Origin: a virus | Length of the DNA stretch: 26,303 nucleotides | IMG/VR virus record: IMGVR_UViG_3300044995_000049 | Span: 1-26,303 of that record | Strand: one strand, 5' to 3' | In this document: piece by piece, positions 8,558-16,642 of the stretch | How positions within the stretch are numbered: the first letter of the stretch is position 1 | How the letters are laid out: each line of letters starts with the position of its first letter | The notes under the pieces: model-generated | The model's input: the letters and a program-made list of their open reading frames with translations, nothing else | What the model was told of the DNA's origin: nothing | Databases searched by the model: none | Translations under genes and position numbers: made by a program

Positions 8558-8959
8558 TTAAAATAATTTACCTTTTAAAAACAACATGAAACGTTTACGA
8601 TAAATAGGTCTATATTCTTCAAAAGCTATTCTTATAACCGATTGAGGCATTATATTTTTATCTTTTCTACCGTACTCAAGTATTGTTAAAAGTTCTTTAT
8701 ACGTGAAGTCTTTTACAAACTTACCGTCTTTTACAAAGGCAACTCCTTTTTCTGCAATAAAACTATCTTTAATGTCATCCTTTGTAATAGGATTTCTTAT
8801 TATCTCTTGTTCAATTAATTTAAAATTGTATTTTTTATTGTCAATTTTATCTTTTACAAACTTAACAAAATCTTCGGCAGTTTTTTCTTTAAAAACATTT
8901 AGTCCTGAAACAAAATGTTTTTCATTAAAAGGTGTTCTTTTTAGTAAATTTTTAGCCAC
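8558..8959 (-). CDS. HK97-gp10-like tail-completion protein candidate, GTG start
   Basis: This 133-aa protein begins at a GTG (8957-8959) inside the stop region of the preceding gene (8-base overlap). An N-terminal helical half is followed by GVAFVKDGKFVKDFTYKELL and then ILEYGRKDKNIMPQSVIRIA with EEYRPIYRKRF. That C-terminal arrangement of an E-Y-G turn, a short proline-containing stretch and a long helix resembles HK97-gp10-like proteins, which complete the neck in long-tailed phages. The match is by pattern only. Its place after the connector candidates agrees with this order in other phages. Confidence 0.5.
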   Translation of the reverse strand: MAKNLLKRTPFNEKHFVSGLNVFKEKTAEDFVKFVKDKIDNKKYNFKLIEQEIIRNPITKDDIKDSFIAEKGVAFVKDGKFVKDFTYKELLTILEYGRKDKNIMPQSVIRIAFEEYRPIYRKRFMLFLKGKLF

Positions 8960-9383
8960 GTAATTTATCTTTTAACATTAATTCAATAGCAATACAACTA
9001 CCGTAAAGTGGTTCTAAATATTGAACTCGATCCAATATAAATTCATGCCCAGATTTACGTACTAATGTCTTATTTCTATCAATAATGTGTGTTCCGAATA
9101 ATGGTATTAACTGTAAAGGGGAGATATAAATTGCTCCTGACTGTATTTCAGTAAGACCATATTTTTCTCTTGAAAAGTTTTCTATATTAGTTTCGTATAA
9201 TGCCGGTAACGAATACCAAGTAATAGAACGTTGATTTGAACCTGTAAAATTAGTTAAGAAATCATTTGACGGAGCATTTACTAATTCCTCAATACCAAGC
9301 TCAATAATCATATCAGATAACTGAACATGGTTAAAAAAAATATTTTGATACTTAATAAAACGAGAATTAGTAACTAAACCCAT
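8952..9383 (-). CDS. Putative head-tail connector (stopper-like) protein
   Basis: This 143-aa protein has an N-terminal helical part and a beta-rich C-terminal part in which SGAIYISPLQLIPLFGTHII and HEFILDRVQYLEPLYGSCIA read as strands of a small barrel. Head-closure or stopper proteins often have such a barrel and sit between the adaptor and the tail-completion gene, as here. No specific family is recognised. It starts 3 bases after the stop of the preceding gene and overlaps the next one. Confidence 0.5.
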   Translation of the reverse strand: MGLVTNSRFIKYQNIFFNHVQLSDMIIELGIEELVNAPSNDFLTNFTGSNQRSITWYSLPALYETNIENFSREKYGLTEIQSGAIYISPLQLIPLFGTHIIDRNKTLVRKSGHEFILDRVQYLEPLYGSCIAIELMLKDKLRG

Positions 9384-9386
9384 AAA

Positions 9387-10295
9387 CTACGTAATTATAT
9401 TTCTTGACAACGGAGAGAAAGTATATGGGTAACTATCAAAGTACGATAAATAATTAGAATCTTTTGTAAGACGTATATTACCAAATATAACGTTGTCATC
9501 TCTAAAATAGAAATCCTGATATTCGGATTCTAATTTTTTTCGGAGCCACAAAAATATTTTGAACCAAAAACTGTTTTTATCGCCTAGTACATTATCACTA
9601 CCAACACGATTAAAATCTTCACTAAAATACTGAGCTGTCATTGTATTGTCATCTTGAATTGAAAATACACTTCCCACATTAACCGTTATACTTTCGGGAT
9701 TGAATGGTGTTATTCCCCCTACGTTTAAACCTTGCCCATCCGTAAAGTTTAAAGATGTCGCTAACACTCCAACTTCTGAAACACGTCTTTTTTCTATTGC
9801 TTGAATTGATACCCATAATACCAAATGTTTAGTAGAATATTCGTCTAGTGTTGTAACACTTGTTAATAAACTGTTATAGTCTTCATCAGGCATACGAAGA
9901 ACTATCCTGTAATAGTCAATGATAATATCTAAAATTTCTTCGTCATGCAGAAAAAATCTTCTTAAAAACGTAAGATTTGTACTAAGAGGTGCATTTGTAA
10001 ACTTTATAATATTTTTTACAATCTCATTAGGTTTATAATAACCTGTAAATGCAACAGGATAACCACCATTAATTAAAGCGGTAAGTAGATTGTCAATCTT
10101 ATCTGTATTTTCGTTAGGAGAATACGTATAGGTAAAATCAGGAGTGTTAGAATTAGGTGCCGGTAATACTTTAAACTCAGAACTATTGTTAGTAACAAAT
10201 TTACCCGTCTTAGCTTTAAGCAAAAAAACAGGAATAGGGTATCTGTCATAAGTTAGTTCTCTGACAGATACCAATATTTCTGTTAGTGTAGCCAT
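9387..10295 (-). CDS. Putative connector/virion structural protein
   Basis: This 302-aa protein follows the capsid gene and its small companion and is not recognised at family level. The N-terminal 120 residues contain strands and a helix (NTDKIDNLLTALINGGYPV). A helical core follows (HDEEILDIIIDYYRIVLRMP, then TKHLVLWVSIQAIEKRR). The last 100 residues are beta-rich and aromatic. A helical core early after the capsid gene fits an adaptor or neck role, which is inference. The gene ends in TAG, 3 bases before the next start. Confidence 0.55.
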   Translation of the reverse strand: MATLTEILVSVRELTYDRYPIPVFLLKAKTGKFVTNNSSEFKVLPAPNSNTPDFTYTYSPNENTDKIDNLLTALINGGYPVAFTGYYKPNEIVKNIIKFTNAPLSTNLTFLRRFFLHDEEILDIIIDYYRIVLRMPDEDYNSLLTSVTTLDEYSTKHLVLWVSIQAIEKRRVSEVGVLATSLNFTDGQGLNVGGITPFNPESITVNVGSVFSIQDDNTMTAQYFSEDFNRVGSDNVLGDKNSFWFKIFLWLRKKLESEYQDFYFRDDNVIFGNIRLTKDSNYLSYFDSYPYTFSPLSRNIIT

Positions 10296-10338
10296 TAATG
10301 TAGTTTAAATAAAATAAGAAAAAGCAAATCACAATCAA

Positions 10339-10587
10339 TTAGCCCATTTGTATAACTACTTGGGCTCTAGCAAGAATAATACTTACATGAACAGGTAATT
10401 TATATTCCTTGTTTTTAGTAAGATTATATTTAACTCCACCAATAGTACACTCGTGGTCTTTTATGGCTCTACAAGTAATCATTCGTTCTTTAACAATATC
10501 TACTGTTTCAGTAGTTTCTACTATTTCTTTTGTTTCAGTAGTTTCTACTACCTCGATTTCTTCTTTTTTGTTTTTAGCTTTTGACAT
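10339..10587 (-). CDS. Small protein after the capsid gene
   Basis: This 82-aa protein has a repetitive, disordered, charged N-terminal half made of two copies of a VETTET-type stretch separated by KEIV. A compact C-terminal half follows (TIGGVKYNLTKNKEYKLPVH, then VSIILARAQVVIQMG). Small proteins with this kind of C-terminus occur next to capsid genes in many phages, possibly as minor head proteins. It lies just downstream of a hairpin terminator, so it is likely expressed at a lower level than the capsid protein. Confidence 0.6.
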   Translation of the reverse strand: MSKAKNKKEEIEVVETTETKEIVETTETVDIVKERMITCRAIKDHECTIGGVKYNLTKNKEYKLPVHVSIILARAQVVIQMG

Positions 10588-10614
10588 GTTCTTTTATATG
10601 ATTAGTTAAACAAT

Positions 10615-10646
10615 AAAAGGGAGAGGTCTTTAACCAACTCCCTTTT
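10615..10646 (-). terminator. Intrinsic terminator after the capsid gene
   Basis: A perfect 9-bp inverted repeat (AAAAGGGAG at 10615-10623 and CTCCCTTTT at 10638-10646) encloses an inner GGT/ACC pair. Read on the minus strand, the stem is followed by TTTTATTGTTT. It lies between the stop of the capsid gene and the start of the next gene, where partial termination would give more capsid transcript than connector transcript. Confidence 0.75.
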
Positions 10647-10658
10647 GGATTTTATCTA

Positions 10659-11642
10659 TTAAGCAGCGGTTAAAACTCTTATACAGTTCTTTTCTTCAAT
10701 AAGACCTGTACCCCATATACCATACCAACCAATAGTATGCTTACGACCTAACTCAACGATACCGTCATCTCTTAATTCAACGTCAAGAGCAATAGCCCAA
10801 GCGTATGCGTTTTCACCAAAAATAACAGCTTCAACCCCATAATTTGGGGAGTAAGTTCCATATTTAGCAACTACTTCTGCGTTGGTTAAAAGAGGCATAT
10901 TGGTAGTTTCTATGAATATTACACCCTCATACATACCAACTTCACCAACGTATAACTGTCTTCTACCCATATAGGTATTAGCATTAATCCAATTAGGGTC
11001 ATCACGTAATTGTCTTAACTGTTTAGGATGTGCAATACATACATAATATTCGCCCTCAAATTTTGGTGCGTTATTAGTAGCAAGTAATTCCACAGCATCC
11101 TTAACTGTACGACTATTAAATACTGATCCAGAGTTCATAGTAGCAGCGCTAGTAGCACCATTACCATATACAATATTAGTAGTACTAAGAGCAGCATCTC
11201 TAAATTGTTTGTCAAGTACTACTGCTAAGTTATTAGCCAATAGCTTAGAAGCATCACCTAATACGTCAAGTAAAGAAGTACGTAGTAGTATCTCGGTTAA
11301 TTGAATACTATTAGCTTGTTCCATAACAGGAATAACTACTTCTGATGCAGAAATACCTTGTGGTACTAATACTTCATGTTCAGCAATAGCACCACCGCCA
11401 TCTAAGTTGTTATATTTTGTAAAAGTAATAGATTTACCACGAACAGCTTGTAAATCACGTTTTACTTTTGCGAATTGCAAAAATTTACAACGAGGCTGTG
11501 CTTGAAAAATAACTTCTTTAGAATAGAAATCTCGCACAGCTTGTGGGATAGCAGCATAGCCACCTCCCGAAGCATTAGCAGAAGTAATAGTACCAAAACA
11601 CATAGCTACTAATGCTGTAAATAGAATAATAAGAAAATTCAT
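10659..11642 (-). CDS. Major capsid protein, N4-gp56 family, with signal-peptide-like N-terminus
   Basis: This 327-aa protein forms the capsid shell. After residue 29 it reads as an N4-gp56-family capsid protein: AIPQAVRDFYSKEVIFQAQP, KFLQFAKVKRDL, GKSITFTKYNNLDGG, a lysine/glutamate-poor helix with LLANNLAVVLDKQFRDAAL, and later QLRQLRDDPNW and GRRQLYVGEVG. Residues 1-24 are odd: FLIILFTALVAMCFGTIT is hydrophobic and is followed by SANA-SGGG, a good signal-peptidase I site after A24. The first ATG has the A-rich leader typical of this genome, so the leader appears to be translated. The alternative ATG at codon 14 lacks such a leader and would keep half the hydrophobic part. The gene lies after the scaffold candidate and before a terminator. 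Confidence 0.85.
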   Translation of the reverse strand: MNFLIILFTALVAMCFGTITSANASGGGYAAIPQAVRDFYSKEVIFQAQPRCKFLQFAKVKRDLQAVRGKSITFTKYNNLDGGGAIAEHEVLVPQGISASEVVIPVMEQANSIQLTEILLRTSLLDVLGDASKLLANNLAVVLDKQFRDAALSTTNIVYGNGATSAATMNSGSVFNSRTVKDAVELLATNNAPKFEGEYYVCIAHPKQLRQLRDDPNWINANTYMGRRQLYVGEVGMYEGVIFIETTNMPLLTNAEVVAKYGTYSPNYGVEAVIFGENAYAWAIALDVELRDDGIVELGRKHTIGWYGIWGTGLIEEKNCIRVLTAA

Positions 11643-11662
11643 TTTTTTCTAAAATTTAAAGG

Positions 11663-12418
11663 TTAGACATTTATTAGATTAGCTAATTTAGCTTGAAGCT
11701 CTTCTCGTCTTCTAGCAAATTCTTCAATGGACATACCTTTAATGTTTTCGTCAGCAACAGTTGTAACTGCTGGTGGAGTAAAAGGTGGTGCCGAAGGAGC
11801 AGCTTCTTGCACAGGCGTAGTAGCTTGTGTATTAGTTGCAGTGGTTGGCACATTACCAGCAGATGTAGTTGTTGTCTGAGTAACAGGTAAGGCTCCATTA
11901 GGTCCAAGAGGAGTTTCAATTTTACCGTACTTCGCAAAAATACTCATTGAGTTTTTAAGCGAAGCGTCTAATTCTTCTTTAGTTTTACCAACGACAAGTT
12001 CCGGGATACACTTGCCTTGATTCTCAGTAATAAGTTTATTACGGTAATTTTCAATCTCAGCAGCTTGGTCCAATTTTGTTTTTTCAATGATAGGAGATAA
12101 AGCATTGTTCATTAAAACGGTGAACTTTTCTGCCATACCTTCCATTATTTCATTTTTAAGCTTCTCCACATCTATTACAGGTGTTTCTTTTTTTTCATTT
12201 GAAGTTAAAATAGGGGTTTTAGTTAGAATTTCGATTTCTTCCTGTAATGCTTTAATCTGTGAATATAGCTTAGCTTTTTCAGTTTGAGCAACTGTTTTTT
12301 GAATCTCATTAACAAACTGTTTAAGCTCAGGATTGTCTTCAACAGCGTAAGTGATTCCACCCATAGTAAGGGTCTTTGGTAGAGTAGCTTTACCTTCTGT
12401 GTTTTTTGTGTTTGACAT
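11663..12418 (-). CDS. Putative capsid scaffolding protein
   Basis: This 251-aa protein has scaffold-like composition. About residues 25-75 and 85-135 are charged, coiled-coil-like helices (EKAKLYSQIKALQEEIEILT). About 175-225 is a low-complexity linker rich in Thr, Pro, Ala and Gln. The C-terminal 25 residues form another helix (SIEEFARRREELQAKLANL) that could contact the capsid protein. It is immediately upstream of the capsid gene, the usual place for a scaffold. No protease motif is seen in it or nearby. A minor head protein is the main alternative. Confidence 0.65.
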   Translation of the reverse strand: MSNTKNTEGKATLPKTLTMGGITYAVEDNPELKQFVNEIQKTVAQTEKAKLYSQIKALQEEIEILTKTPILTSNEKKETPVIDVEKLKNEIMEGMAEKFTVLMNNALSPIIEKTKLDQAAEIENYRNKLITENQGKCIPELVVGKTKEELDASLKNSMSIFAKYGKIETPLGPNGALPVTQTTTTSAGNVPTTATNTQATTPVQEAAPSAPPFTPPAVTTVADENIKGMSIEEFARRREELQAKLANLINV

Positions 12419-12450
12419 AGTGTTTTACGATTAGATTTATAATTAGGTTT

Positions 12451-12660
12451 TTAATTCTCTACTTTTACACCCCCGTTATCTTTAATTAGATTAGAACGAA
12501 GTGCTTGTGTTCCTTTAGAAGAAACAACAGGGTTTGGTAAATCCTCACGCTTCACAAGTGGAGCATCAGGGGTTCCGGGATTAACGAAAGCCGACTCGGT
12601 TTTCATTTCCTTACCCGCACCTTTTTGGTGCAGACTTTCTGGATTTTCATTTTCTTTCAT
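12451..12660 (-). CDS. Small disordered protein upstream of the scaffold
   Basis: This 69-aa protein is hydrophilic and probably disordered, with many Lys, Glu, Asn, Pro and Gly residues and no hydrophobic core. It is not recognised. It is the first gene after a candidate promoter and stands directly before the scaffold and capsid genes, so it may be a minor head or assembly factor. The ATG follows an A/T-rich leader. Confidence 0.55.
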   Translation of the reverse strand: MKENENPESLHQKGAGKEMKTESAFVNPGTPDAPLVKREDLPNPVVSSKGTQALRSNLIKDNGGVKVEN

Positions 12661-12718
12661 AGTTAGAAAAATTTAAAGTTTAACTTGTTTTATTAATTAT
12701 TTAATTGAACGATGAGTA

Positions 12719-12749
12719 CAAATATCTAAAATTTTTATAAAAAAACAAA
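12719..12749 (-). promoter_or_regulatory. Candidate Bacteroidota-type promoter for the head genes
   Basis: On the minus strand a TTTG at 12746-12749 is separated by exactly 19 bases from GATATTTG at 12719-12726. This fits the Bacteroidota TTTG / TAnnTTTG promoter except for G in place of T at the first -7 base. The predicted start near 12712 leaves a leader of about 50 bases. It lies in the 96-base gap between the portal and the head genes, one of few real gaps in the structural operon. Confidence 0.5.
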
Positions 12750-12756
12750 AAATTTA

Positions 12757-14313
12757 TTAATCTATTTCTTTTTCAATTTGTTCTTCACCTTCTTCACTTT
12801 CTTCTTGATTGGAAATTAAATCACCAAGCATACTTTGTATAATCATATCCTGAACTTTCTCAGCACGTATCTTATTAAGAGCATCAGGAATATTGTTTAT
12901 ACCCAAACGTTTCATTATAGCTTCTCTATGAGTAATACCAAGTTGTTGTTCTACTTGTGCCTCTTGTAATATACTCATTCTATCAGATGGGAAACCGTAT
13001 GAGAATTTAGGATAAATTCTGTAATCACCACTATCCATAAAATCATCTAATTTAAAACCACTCAAACGTTTATTATTCTTATCAAACTTAAATAATATAC
13101 GTAATATCATTTCATTTATTTCTGCAATACCCTCACCATACGTTAAACTTTTTATATCTGCTTGTTGTACAAGTGGTTGATAAGTTAATTGAAGTGCAGC
13201 AGCAGAAGTACCACTAATAGCTTGTAATTTACCTAATACGTTTTCAGGTACATCGGATAACTCGTGCATACCCATTTTTAATTTATCTAAAAAAGCAGTC
13301 ATTGAAGATAAGTCAGCATCTAAACCAAGAGTGAAAACATTAGCTTCTGGTGGTAAACCACTCCATATATTACCAAGACCACGTTTCATATTTTTTATAG
13401 TAGCACCTGTTACAACGGTAGTGGGTGTTGCATAGTAATCAATTATGCCTTTAAGCTCTTGAGTAAGTTCATTATAAACTTTATTAAGTTTTAAAATATC
13501 TTGTGCATCTGATCTACCAAAGTAACTAGCACTATTAGGTTTATTTTTTATATGAACAATAGGAATAAATCCTAAAGGATTAACTGTTTTCTTATATTCA
13601 TGAACATCATTATCAAATTTATTTTTCTCATAGAAATTTACTTTTGGTCTTAGTATTTCAGCACCTGTCTGAAACCATGTTTCAATAGTATCTTTAGTGT
13701 AGTAGGTAACAAACATTCTATAGTCATGTTTACCCGTTCTTTTAATTATATTGTAATCATTTTGTAATACCTGCCTAACTTGAAATCCTACTAACTTATT
13801 AAAATCACCATTTTCAAAAATAGGGAATGATTGCCTACTATCTAGAACGTTAATCTTTACATATCTATTTTCAGCGTCCCATGTAGGCATTACCCAAACA
13901 TCACCACATATACTACCCATTTGTAGTATTTCGTGTATAGTTAATGATAGGTTGTTTTTTCTCCATTGAAAAAGTATTAACTCCTCTAAGGGTACCTTTT
14001 TATCGTCCGGAACATTTTCATTGTATAATGATTCTACATTAAATGAAACACCATTAGTCCCCATTAAGAACGAGATAATTTTATCAATAAATGCTCGAAC
14101 ATAATTAAAAGACAACATGGTATGGTTAAAATCTCTATAATGTTTTCCCTCATAGAATTTCCAATACAAATAATACTGTTCTATTCTATTTAATTCGTGA
14201 TTTGAATTAGATACTACGTTACTTGCTAAAAAAGTACGTAACTCTTGAGTACCATGCTCTAAGTAGTTACGTAATCTCTCGTTTACATTTATTGCCCCGT
14301 TTATATTTGACAT
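12757..14313 (-). CDS. Portal protein
   Basis: This 518-aa protein has length, position and composition typical of SPP1-gp6-like portals, which form the ring at the capsid vertex through which DNA passes. It lies directly after TerL. Visible portal features are the N-terminal helical region with YYLYWKFYEGKH, the RAFIDKIISFLMGTNG segment, a beta-rich wing (GDVWVMPTWDAENRYVKINV), PIVHIKNKPNSASYFGRSDA, and the long stem and crown helices including ALQLTYQPLVQQADIKS. The C-terminus is strongly acidic (EESEEGEEQIEKEID). The start is the ATG 18 bases from the TerL stop codon. Confidence 0.85.
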   Translation of the reverse strand: MSNINGAINVNERLRNYLEHGTQELRTFLASNVVSNSNHELNRIEQYYLYWKFYEGKHYRDFNHTMLSFNYVRAFIDKIISFLMGTNGVSFNVESLYNENVPDDKKVPLEELILFQWRKNNLSLTIHEILQMGSICGDVWVMPTWDAENRYVKINVLDSRQSFPIFENGDFNKLVGFQVRQVLQNDYNIIKRTGKHDYRMFVTYYTKDTIETWFQTGAEILRPKVNFYEKNKFDNDVHEYKKTVNPLGFIPIVHIKNKPNSASYFGRSDAQDILKLNKVYNELTQELKGIIDYYATPTTVVTGATIKNMKRGLGNIWSGLPPEANVFTLGLDADLSSMTAFLDKLKMGMHELSDVPENVLGKLQAISGTSAAALQLTYQPLVQQADIKSLTYGEGIAEINEMILRILFKFDKNNKRLSGFKLDDFMDSGDYRIYPKFSYGFPSDRMSILQEAQVEQQLGITHREAIMKRLGINNIPDALNKIRAEKVQDMIIQSMLGDLISNQEESEEGEEQIEKEID

Positions 14314-14331
14314 AAAACTTTATATATAGGT

Positions 14332-16017
14332 TTACCAACTTTCATCATTTCGCAATTTACGATTAATTAATTGTTCTTCAAACATTGGGTTATAAATTTC
14401 TTCTTCAATTTCTTCTTGTGCTTCAAAATTAGTAGCTAAAAGCATCATACCAAGACTATCTACATAGTCGTCTAAAAAACCGTCTGATTTATGACAAACA
14501 ATATATGGTCCATCATAATATTTTAAACAGTTTTTCATCTGTTCCTCAAAACGTAAAAACTCTTCAGTTCTCCTCGTATTTCTATTGGCAGGTATAATTA
14601 ATCTTTTTTGTTGAATAAAATCAATAAGATTAAACCACATTTCAGATTTACTCTGTTTACTAAATGTAAATGGAGTTATATTTACAGTGTCACCAACTGC
14701 ATACATTAATCTATCTACTACTGCTTTACCAACACCTGTATAATCAGCACACAAATTAACGACATTTTTATTATATAACTCCTCAACAATTAATTGATGT
14801 TGCACCTCATAATCAACATTTCTAATTTCAGTCCAACCACAAATTTCAATTTTTGGAGGCTCTTCTTCATCATTTGGATTCCATACTACTTTACCGAATG
14901 TAAGTACTGTACTAGCGTCTTCTTTACCAATATCAAGTCCTGCAATAATAATGTCATCTTCCTCAATTCGTAATCCTTTTTTGTTATTACATAGTTTTTC
15001 AAATTCTTTATCTGTAATGAGCATACCACTTTCCAAATCCCACTCAAGAGCATAACTAAGGCGGAATGCTTTACTATCACGACCCCATCTTTCCATTTTT
15101 TTAGTAACATCTTTTTCATACTTCAAATGGAATGGATTTCTGTCTTTAAGAAATTGTTCTCTACGTGCTTTAAATATTTTTTTATAATCGTATTCGTAAT
15201 GGTATAAAATACGTGGGTCCTTACAGTACCTATTTTTGTTTTTATTATGTTGTATTTCGTACCAAAAGTTATTTTTTTGAGTTCCTGTTGTTCCACACTT
15301 TATTATAGTACCACCTGTAGCAGAAACCATTGGTTCAATACTCTTTTGAATAATATAATCGTCAATATCTTGAGCTTCCTCACAAATGATTAAATCATAC
15401 GTAGCAGATTCTATTTTAGACTGTTTACTAGCTACTTGTCCTGTTAAAGAACTACCATTAGTTAATTCATATCTTTTTGGAGAAGTTAAACTAATATCTA
15501 AATCAGGGTCTTCCATAACCATAGATGCGTTTTCAGAACTTATACGTAATAAAGCACGATTATAAGTATTCCATACCTGATCTGATTGAGGTGCAAATAA
15601 CCCTATACGAATACCATTTTTAAATTGTTCTAAGTCAGGTATTATTTTAGCAAGAGCCGGTAAAATAGTAGATAATGTATTAATTACAAAAGCTAACGTT
15701 TCAGATTTTCCTGACTGACGAGATAATAACATAGTAATTACTTCATTCTCAAAACTGATAACGTGATGTATGATTGCGTATGCCATCTCTTCCTGATAAG
15801 AATATAAAGGCATACCCGTAAGTATCTTACCAAATTCGACACATTTAGCTGTTACAAAATGTGTATCAAAACTAACCCCCTTTCGTAATTCTTCTTCTAA
15901 TAGTTTATCTAGGTCAATCTCTTTGATAGCTTCCTCAACGGACTTACCTTCCGACTCAAAAATACCCGTAGCATCAATCTTACGGACTTTACCTTGTCTT
16001 ACTGTTTTTTTACTCAT
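14332..16017 (-). CDS. terL: Terminase large subunit (TerL)
   Basis: This 561-aa protein is the DNA-packaging ATPase and nuclease. Walker A is at 99-105 (SRQSGKS) and Walker B at about 207-214 (YDLIICEE, catalytic E214). The coupling motif is at about 240-246 (KCGTTGT). The RNase H-like nuclease domain shows its acidic residues at D362 (GLDIGKED), D425 (LCADYTGVG) and the cluster D516/D517/D520 (DGFLDDYVD). All motifs expected for an active enzyme are present and the length is normal. The portal gene follows directly. A small terminase subunit was not recognised nearby; one of the small upstream genes could supply it. Confidence 0.93.
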   Translation of the reverse strand: MSKKTVRQGKVRKIDATGIFESEGKSVEEAIKEIDLDKLLEEELRKGVSFDTHFVTAKCVEFGKILTGMPLYSYQEEMAYAIIHHVISFENEVITMLLSRQSGKSETLAFVINTLSTILPALAKIIPDLEQFKNGIRIGLFAPQSDQVWNTYNRALLRISSENASMVMEDPDLDISLTSPKRYELTNGSSLTGQVASKQSKIESATYDLIICEEAQDIDDYIIQKSIEPMVSATGGTIIKCGTTGTQKNNFWYEIQHNKNKNRYCKDPRILYHYEYDYKKIFKARREQFLKDRNPFHLKYEKDVTKKMERWGRDSKAFRLSYALEWDLESGMLITDKEFEKLCNNKKGLRIEEDDIIIAGLDIGKEDASTVLTFGKVVWNPNDEEEPPKIEICGWTEIRNVDYEVQHQLIVEELYNKNVVNLCADYTGVGKAVVDRLMYAVGDTVNITPFTFSKQSKSEMWFNLIDFIQQKRLIIPANRNTRRTEEFLRFEEQMKNCLKYYDGPYIVCHKSDGFLDDYVDSLGMMLLATNFEAQEEIEEEIYNPMFEEQLINRKLRNDESW

Positions 16018-16030
16018 TTTTCGATTAAAA

Positions 16031-16060
16031 TTGCTGCTTTTTCCTGAAAAGCTATTGCAA
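16031..16060 (-). other. Hairpin in the TerL leader
   Basis: An imperfect hairpin lies between the upstream stop and the TerL start. Outer TTGC (16031-16034) pairs with GCAA (16057-16060), and inner GCTTTT (16036-16041) pairs with AAAAGC (16047-16052). On the minus strand it is followed by TTTTAATC. It could be a weak terminator or attenuator that lowers TerL expression, or simply an RNA-stability element. Confidence 0.35.
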
Positions 16061-16087
16061 TATGATATACGATATAAAAATGTACTG

Positions 16088-16357
16088 TTACAGTAAAGCG
16101 TTACCTAAAAATTTAAGACGATTTACGGTTCTTTGTAAAGCATTACCACCTGCCCACAAAGAATATTTAGATTGCTCATCTTTAGCAACCAAAGTTATTG
16201 AACTAGCAACACCGTTATTTTCTGTGAAAGAAACAACGTCCCAATTCTGTAATCTAAGGGCAGTTAAATTTTCAGAAGTAGAGCAAACAACTCCTGAAAC
16301 AGTACTAGCGATTACACCGCCTGTACCAACTCTTTTAAAAACGACTCCTTTACTCAT
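16088..16357 (-). CDS. Small unknown protein before TerL
   Basis: This 89-aa protein is not recognised. It has low charge and is rich in Val, Ser, Thr and Gly, with strand-like stretches (GGVIASTVSGVVCSTSE, then DVVSFTENNGVASSITLVAK) and a basic C-terminal helix (LQRTVNRLKFLGNALL). A small beta-rich virion protein would fit this composition. A terminase small subunit would be expected to be helical and more charged, so that role is less likely although the position would suit it. The 70-base gap after it holds a hairpin. Confidence 0.55.
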   Translation of the reverse strand: MSKGVVFKRVGTGGVIASTVSGVVCSTSENLTALRLQNWDVVSFTENNGVASSITLVAKDEQSKYSLWAGGNALQRTVNRLKFLGNALL

Positions 16358-16363
16358 ATTTGT

Positions 16364-16459
16364 TTATTTATAAAATTGAACATATAGTTTTTTGTGTTCC
16401 TTTATTACAGCAACACCGTTTTTAAGTTTTCTCTTATGTTTACTTACTTTTCTTAACAT
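16364..16459 (-). CDS. Tiny basic protein (31 aa)
   Basis: The ATG at 16457-16459 lies inside the end of the DUF6496 gene, and the reading frame gives 31 residues (MLRKVSKHKRKLKNGVAVIK and so on) ending in TAA 6 bases before the next gene. It is very basic in the first half and aromatic at the end (KLYVQFYK). The overlap on one side and exact fit on the other support a real gene, but at this length chance cannot be excluded. Confidence 0.4.
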   Translation of the reverse strand: MLRKVSKHKRKLKNGVAVIKEHKKLYVQFYK

Positions 16460-16559
16460 ACTTTTTACTTTCAGAAATAGCAATAGCAATGGCTTGTTTA
16501 CGATCTGTAACTTTTTTACCACTTGAAGTCTTTAAATCTCCCTTTTTAAATTCACGCAT
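16440..16559 (-). CDS. DUF6496-family small protein
   Basis: This 39-aa protein reads MREFKKGDLKTSSGKKVTDR followed by KQAIAIAISESKK, which I recognise as the DUF6496 pattern (MxEFKxGxLxSxxGKKVTxRKQAIAIAxSE) found in many phages and bacteria. The function of the family is not known. In typical members the conserved block is preceded by K-V, and here the codons just upstream of the ATG read QNKKV in the same frame, up to a stop codon 17 codons further upstream. That suggests the true protein may have begun further upstream, in the frame of the neighbouring small ORF. Confidence 0.65.
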   Translation of the reverse strand: MREFKKGDLKTSSGKKVTDRKQAIAIAISESKKYVKKSK

Positions 16560-16642
16560 AACCTTTTTATTTTGTCTTTGGGTCTGAATTTTCTCATGTG
16601 GGATTTTCTCTTAGCTGTACCTTTTACTTTTATGTATTTCAT
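16532..16642 (-). CDS. Tiny basic ORF, possibly the N-terminal part of the DUF6496 gene
   Basis: An ATG at 16640-16642 opens a 36-aa frame (MKYIKVKGTAKRKSHMRKF and so on) that overlaps the DUF6496 ORF by 28 bases in another frame. The first 18 residues are a plausible basic leader. The remainder (RPKDKIKRLCVNLKREI) runs parallel to a frame encoding QRQNKKV, which is what precedes the conserved block in this family. A single-base indel in the AAAA run at about 16590-16595 would join the two into one protein. Either this is a separate tiny gene or the pair is one frameshifted gene. Confidence 0.4.
   Translation of the reverse strand: MKYIKVKGTAKRKSHMRKFRPKDKIKRLCVNLKREI

Noticed and set aside
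11598-11642. Lipoprotein signal in the capsid protein leader (cysteine at residue 15)
   Set aside because: The residues before the cysteine (VAM) do not fit a lipobox; a signal-peptidase I site after A24 is the better reading.
11683-11937. Leu-rich 84-codon minus-strand frame inside the scaffold gene
   Set aside because: It overlaps the scaffold frame fully, has low-complexity composition and no own leader.
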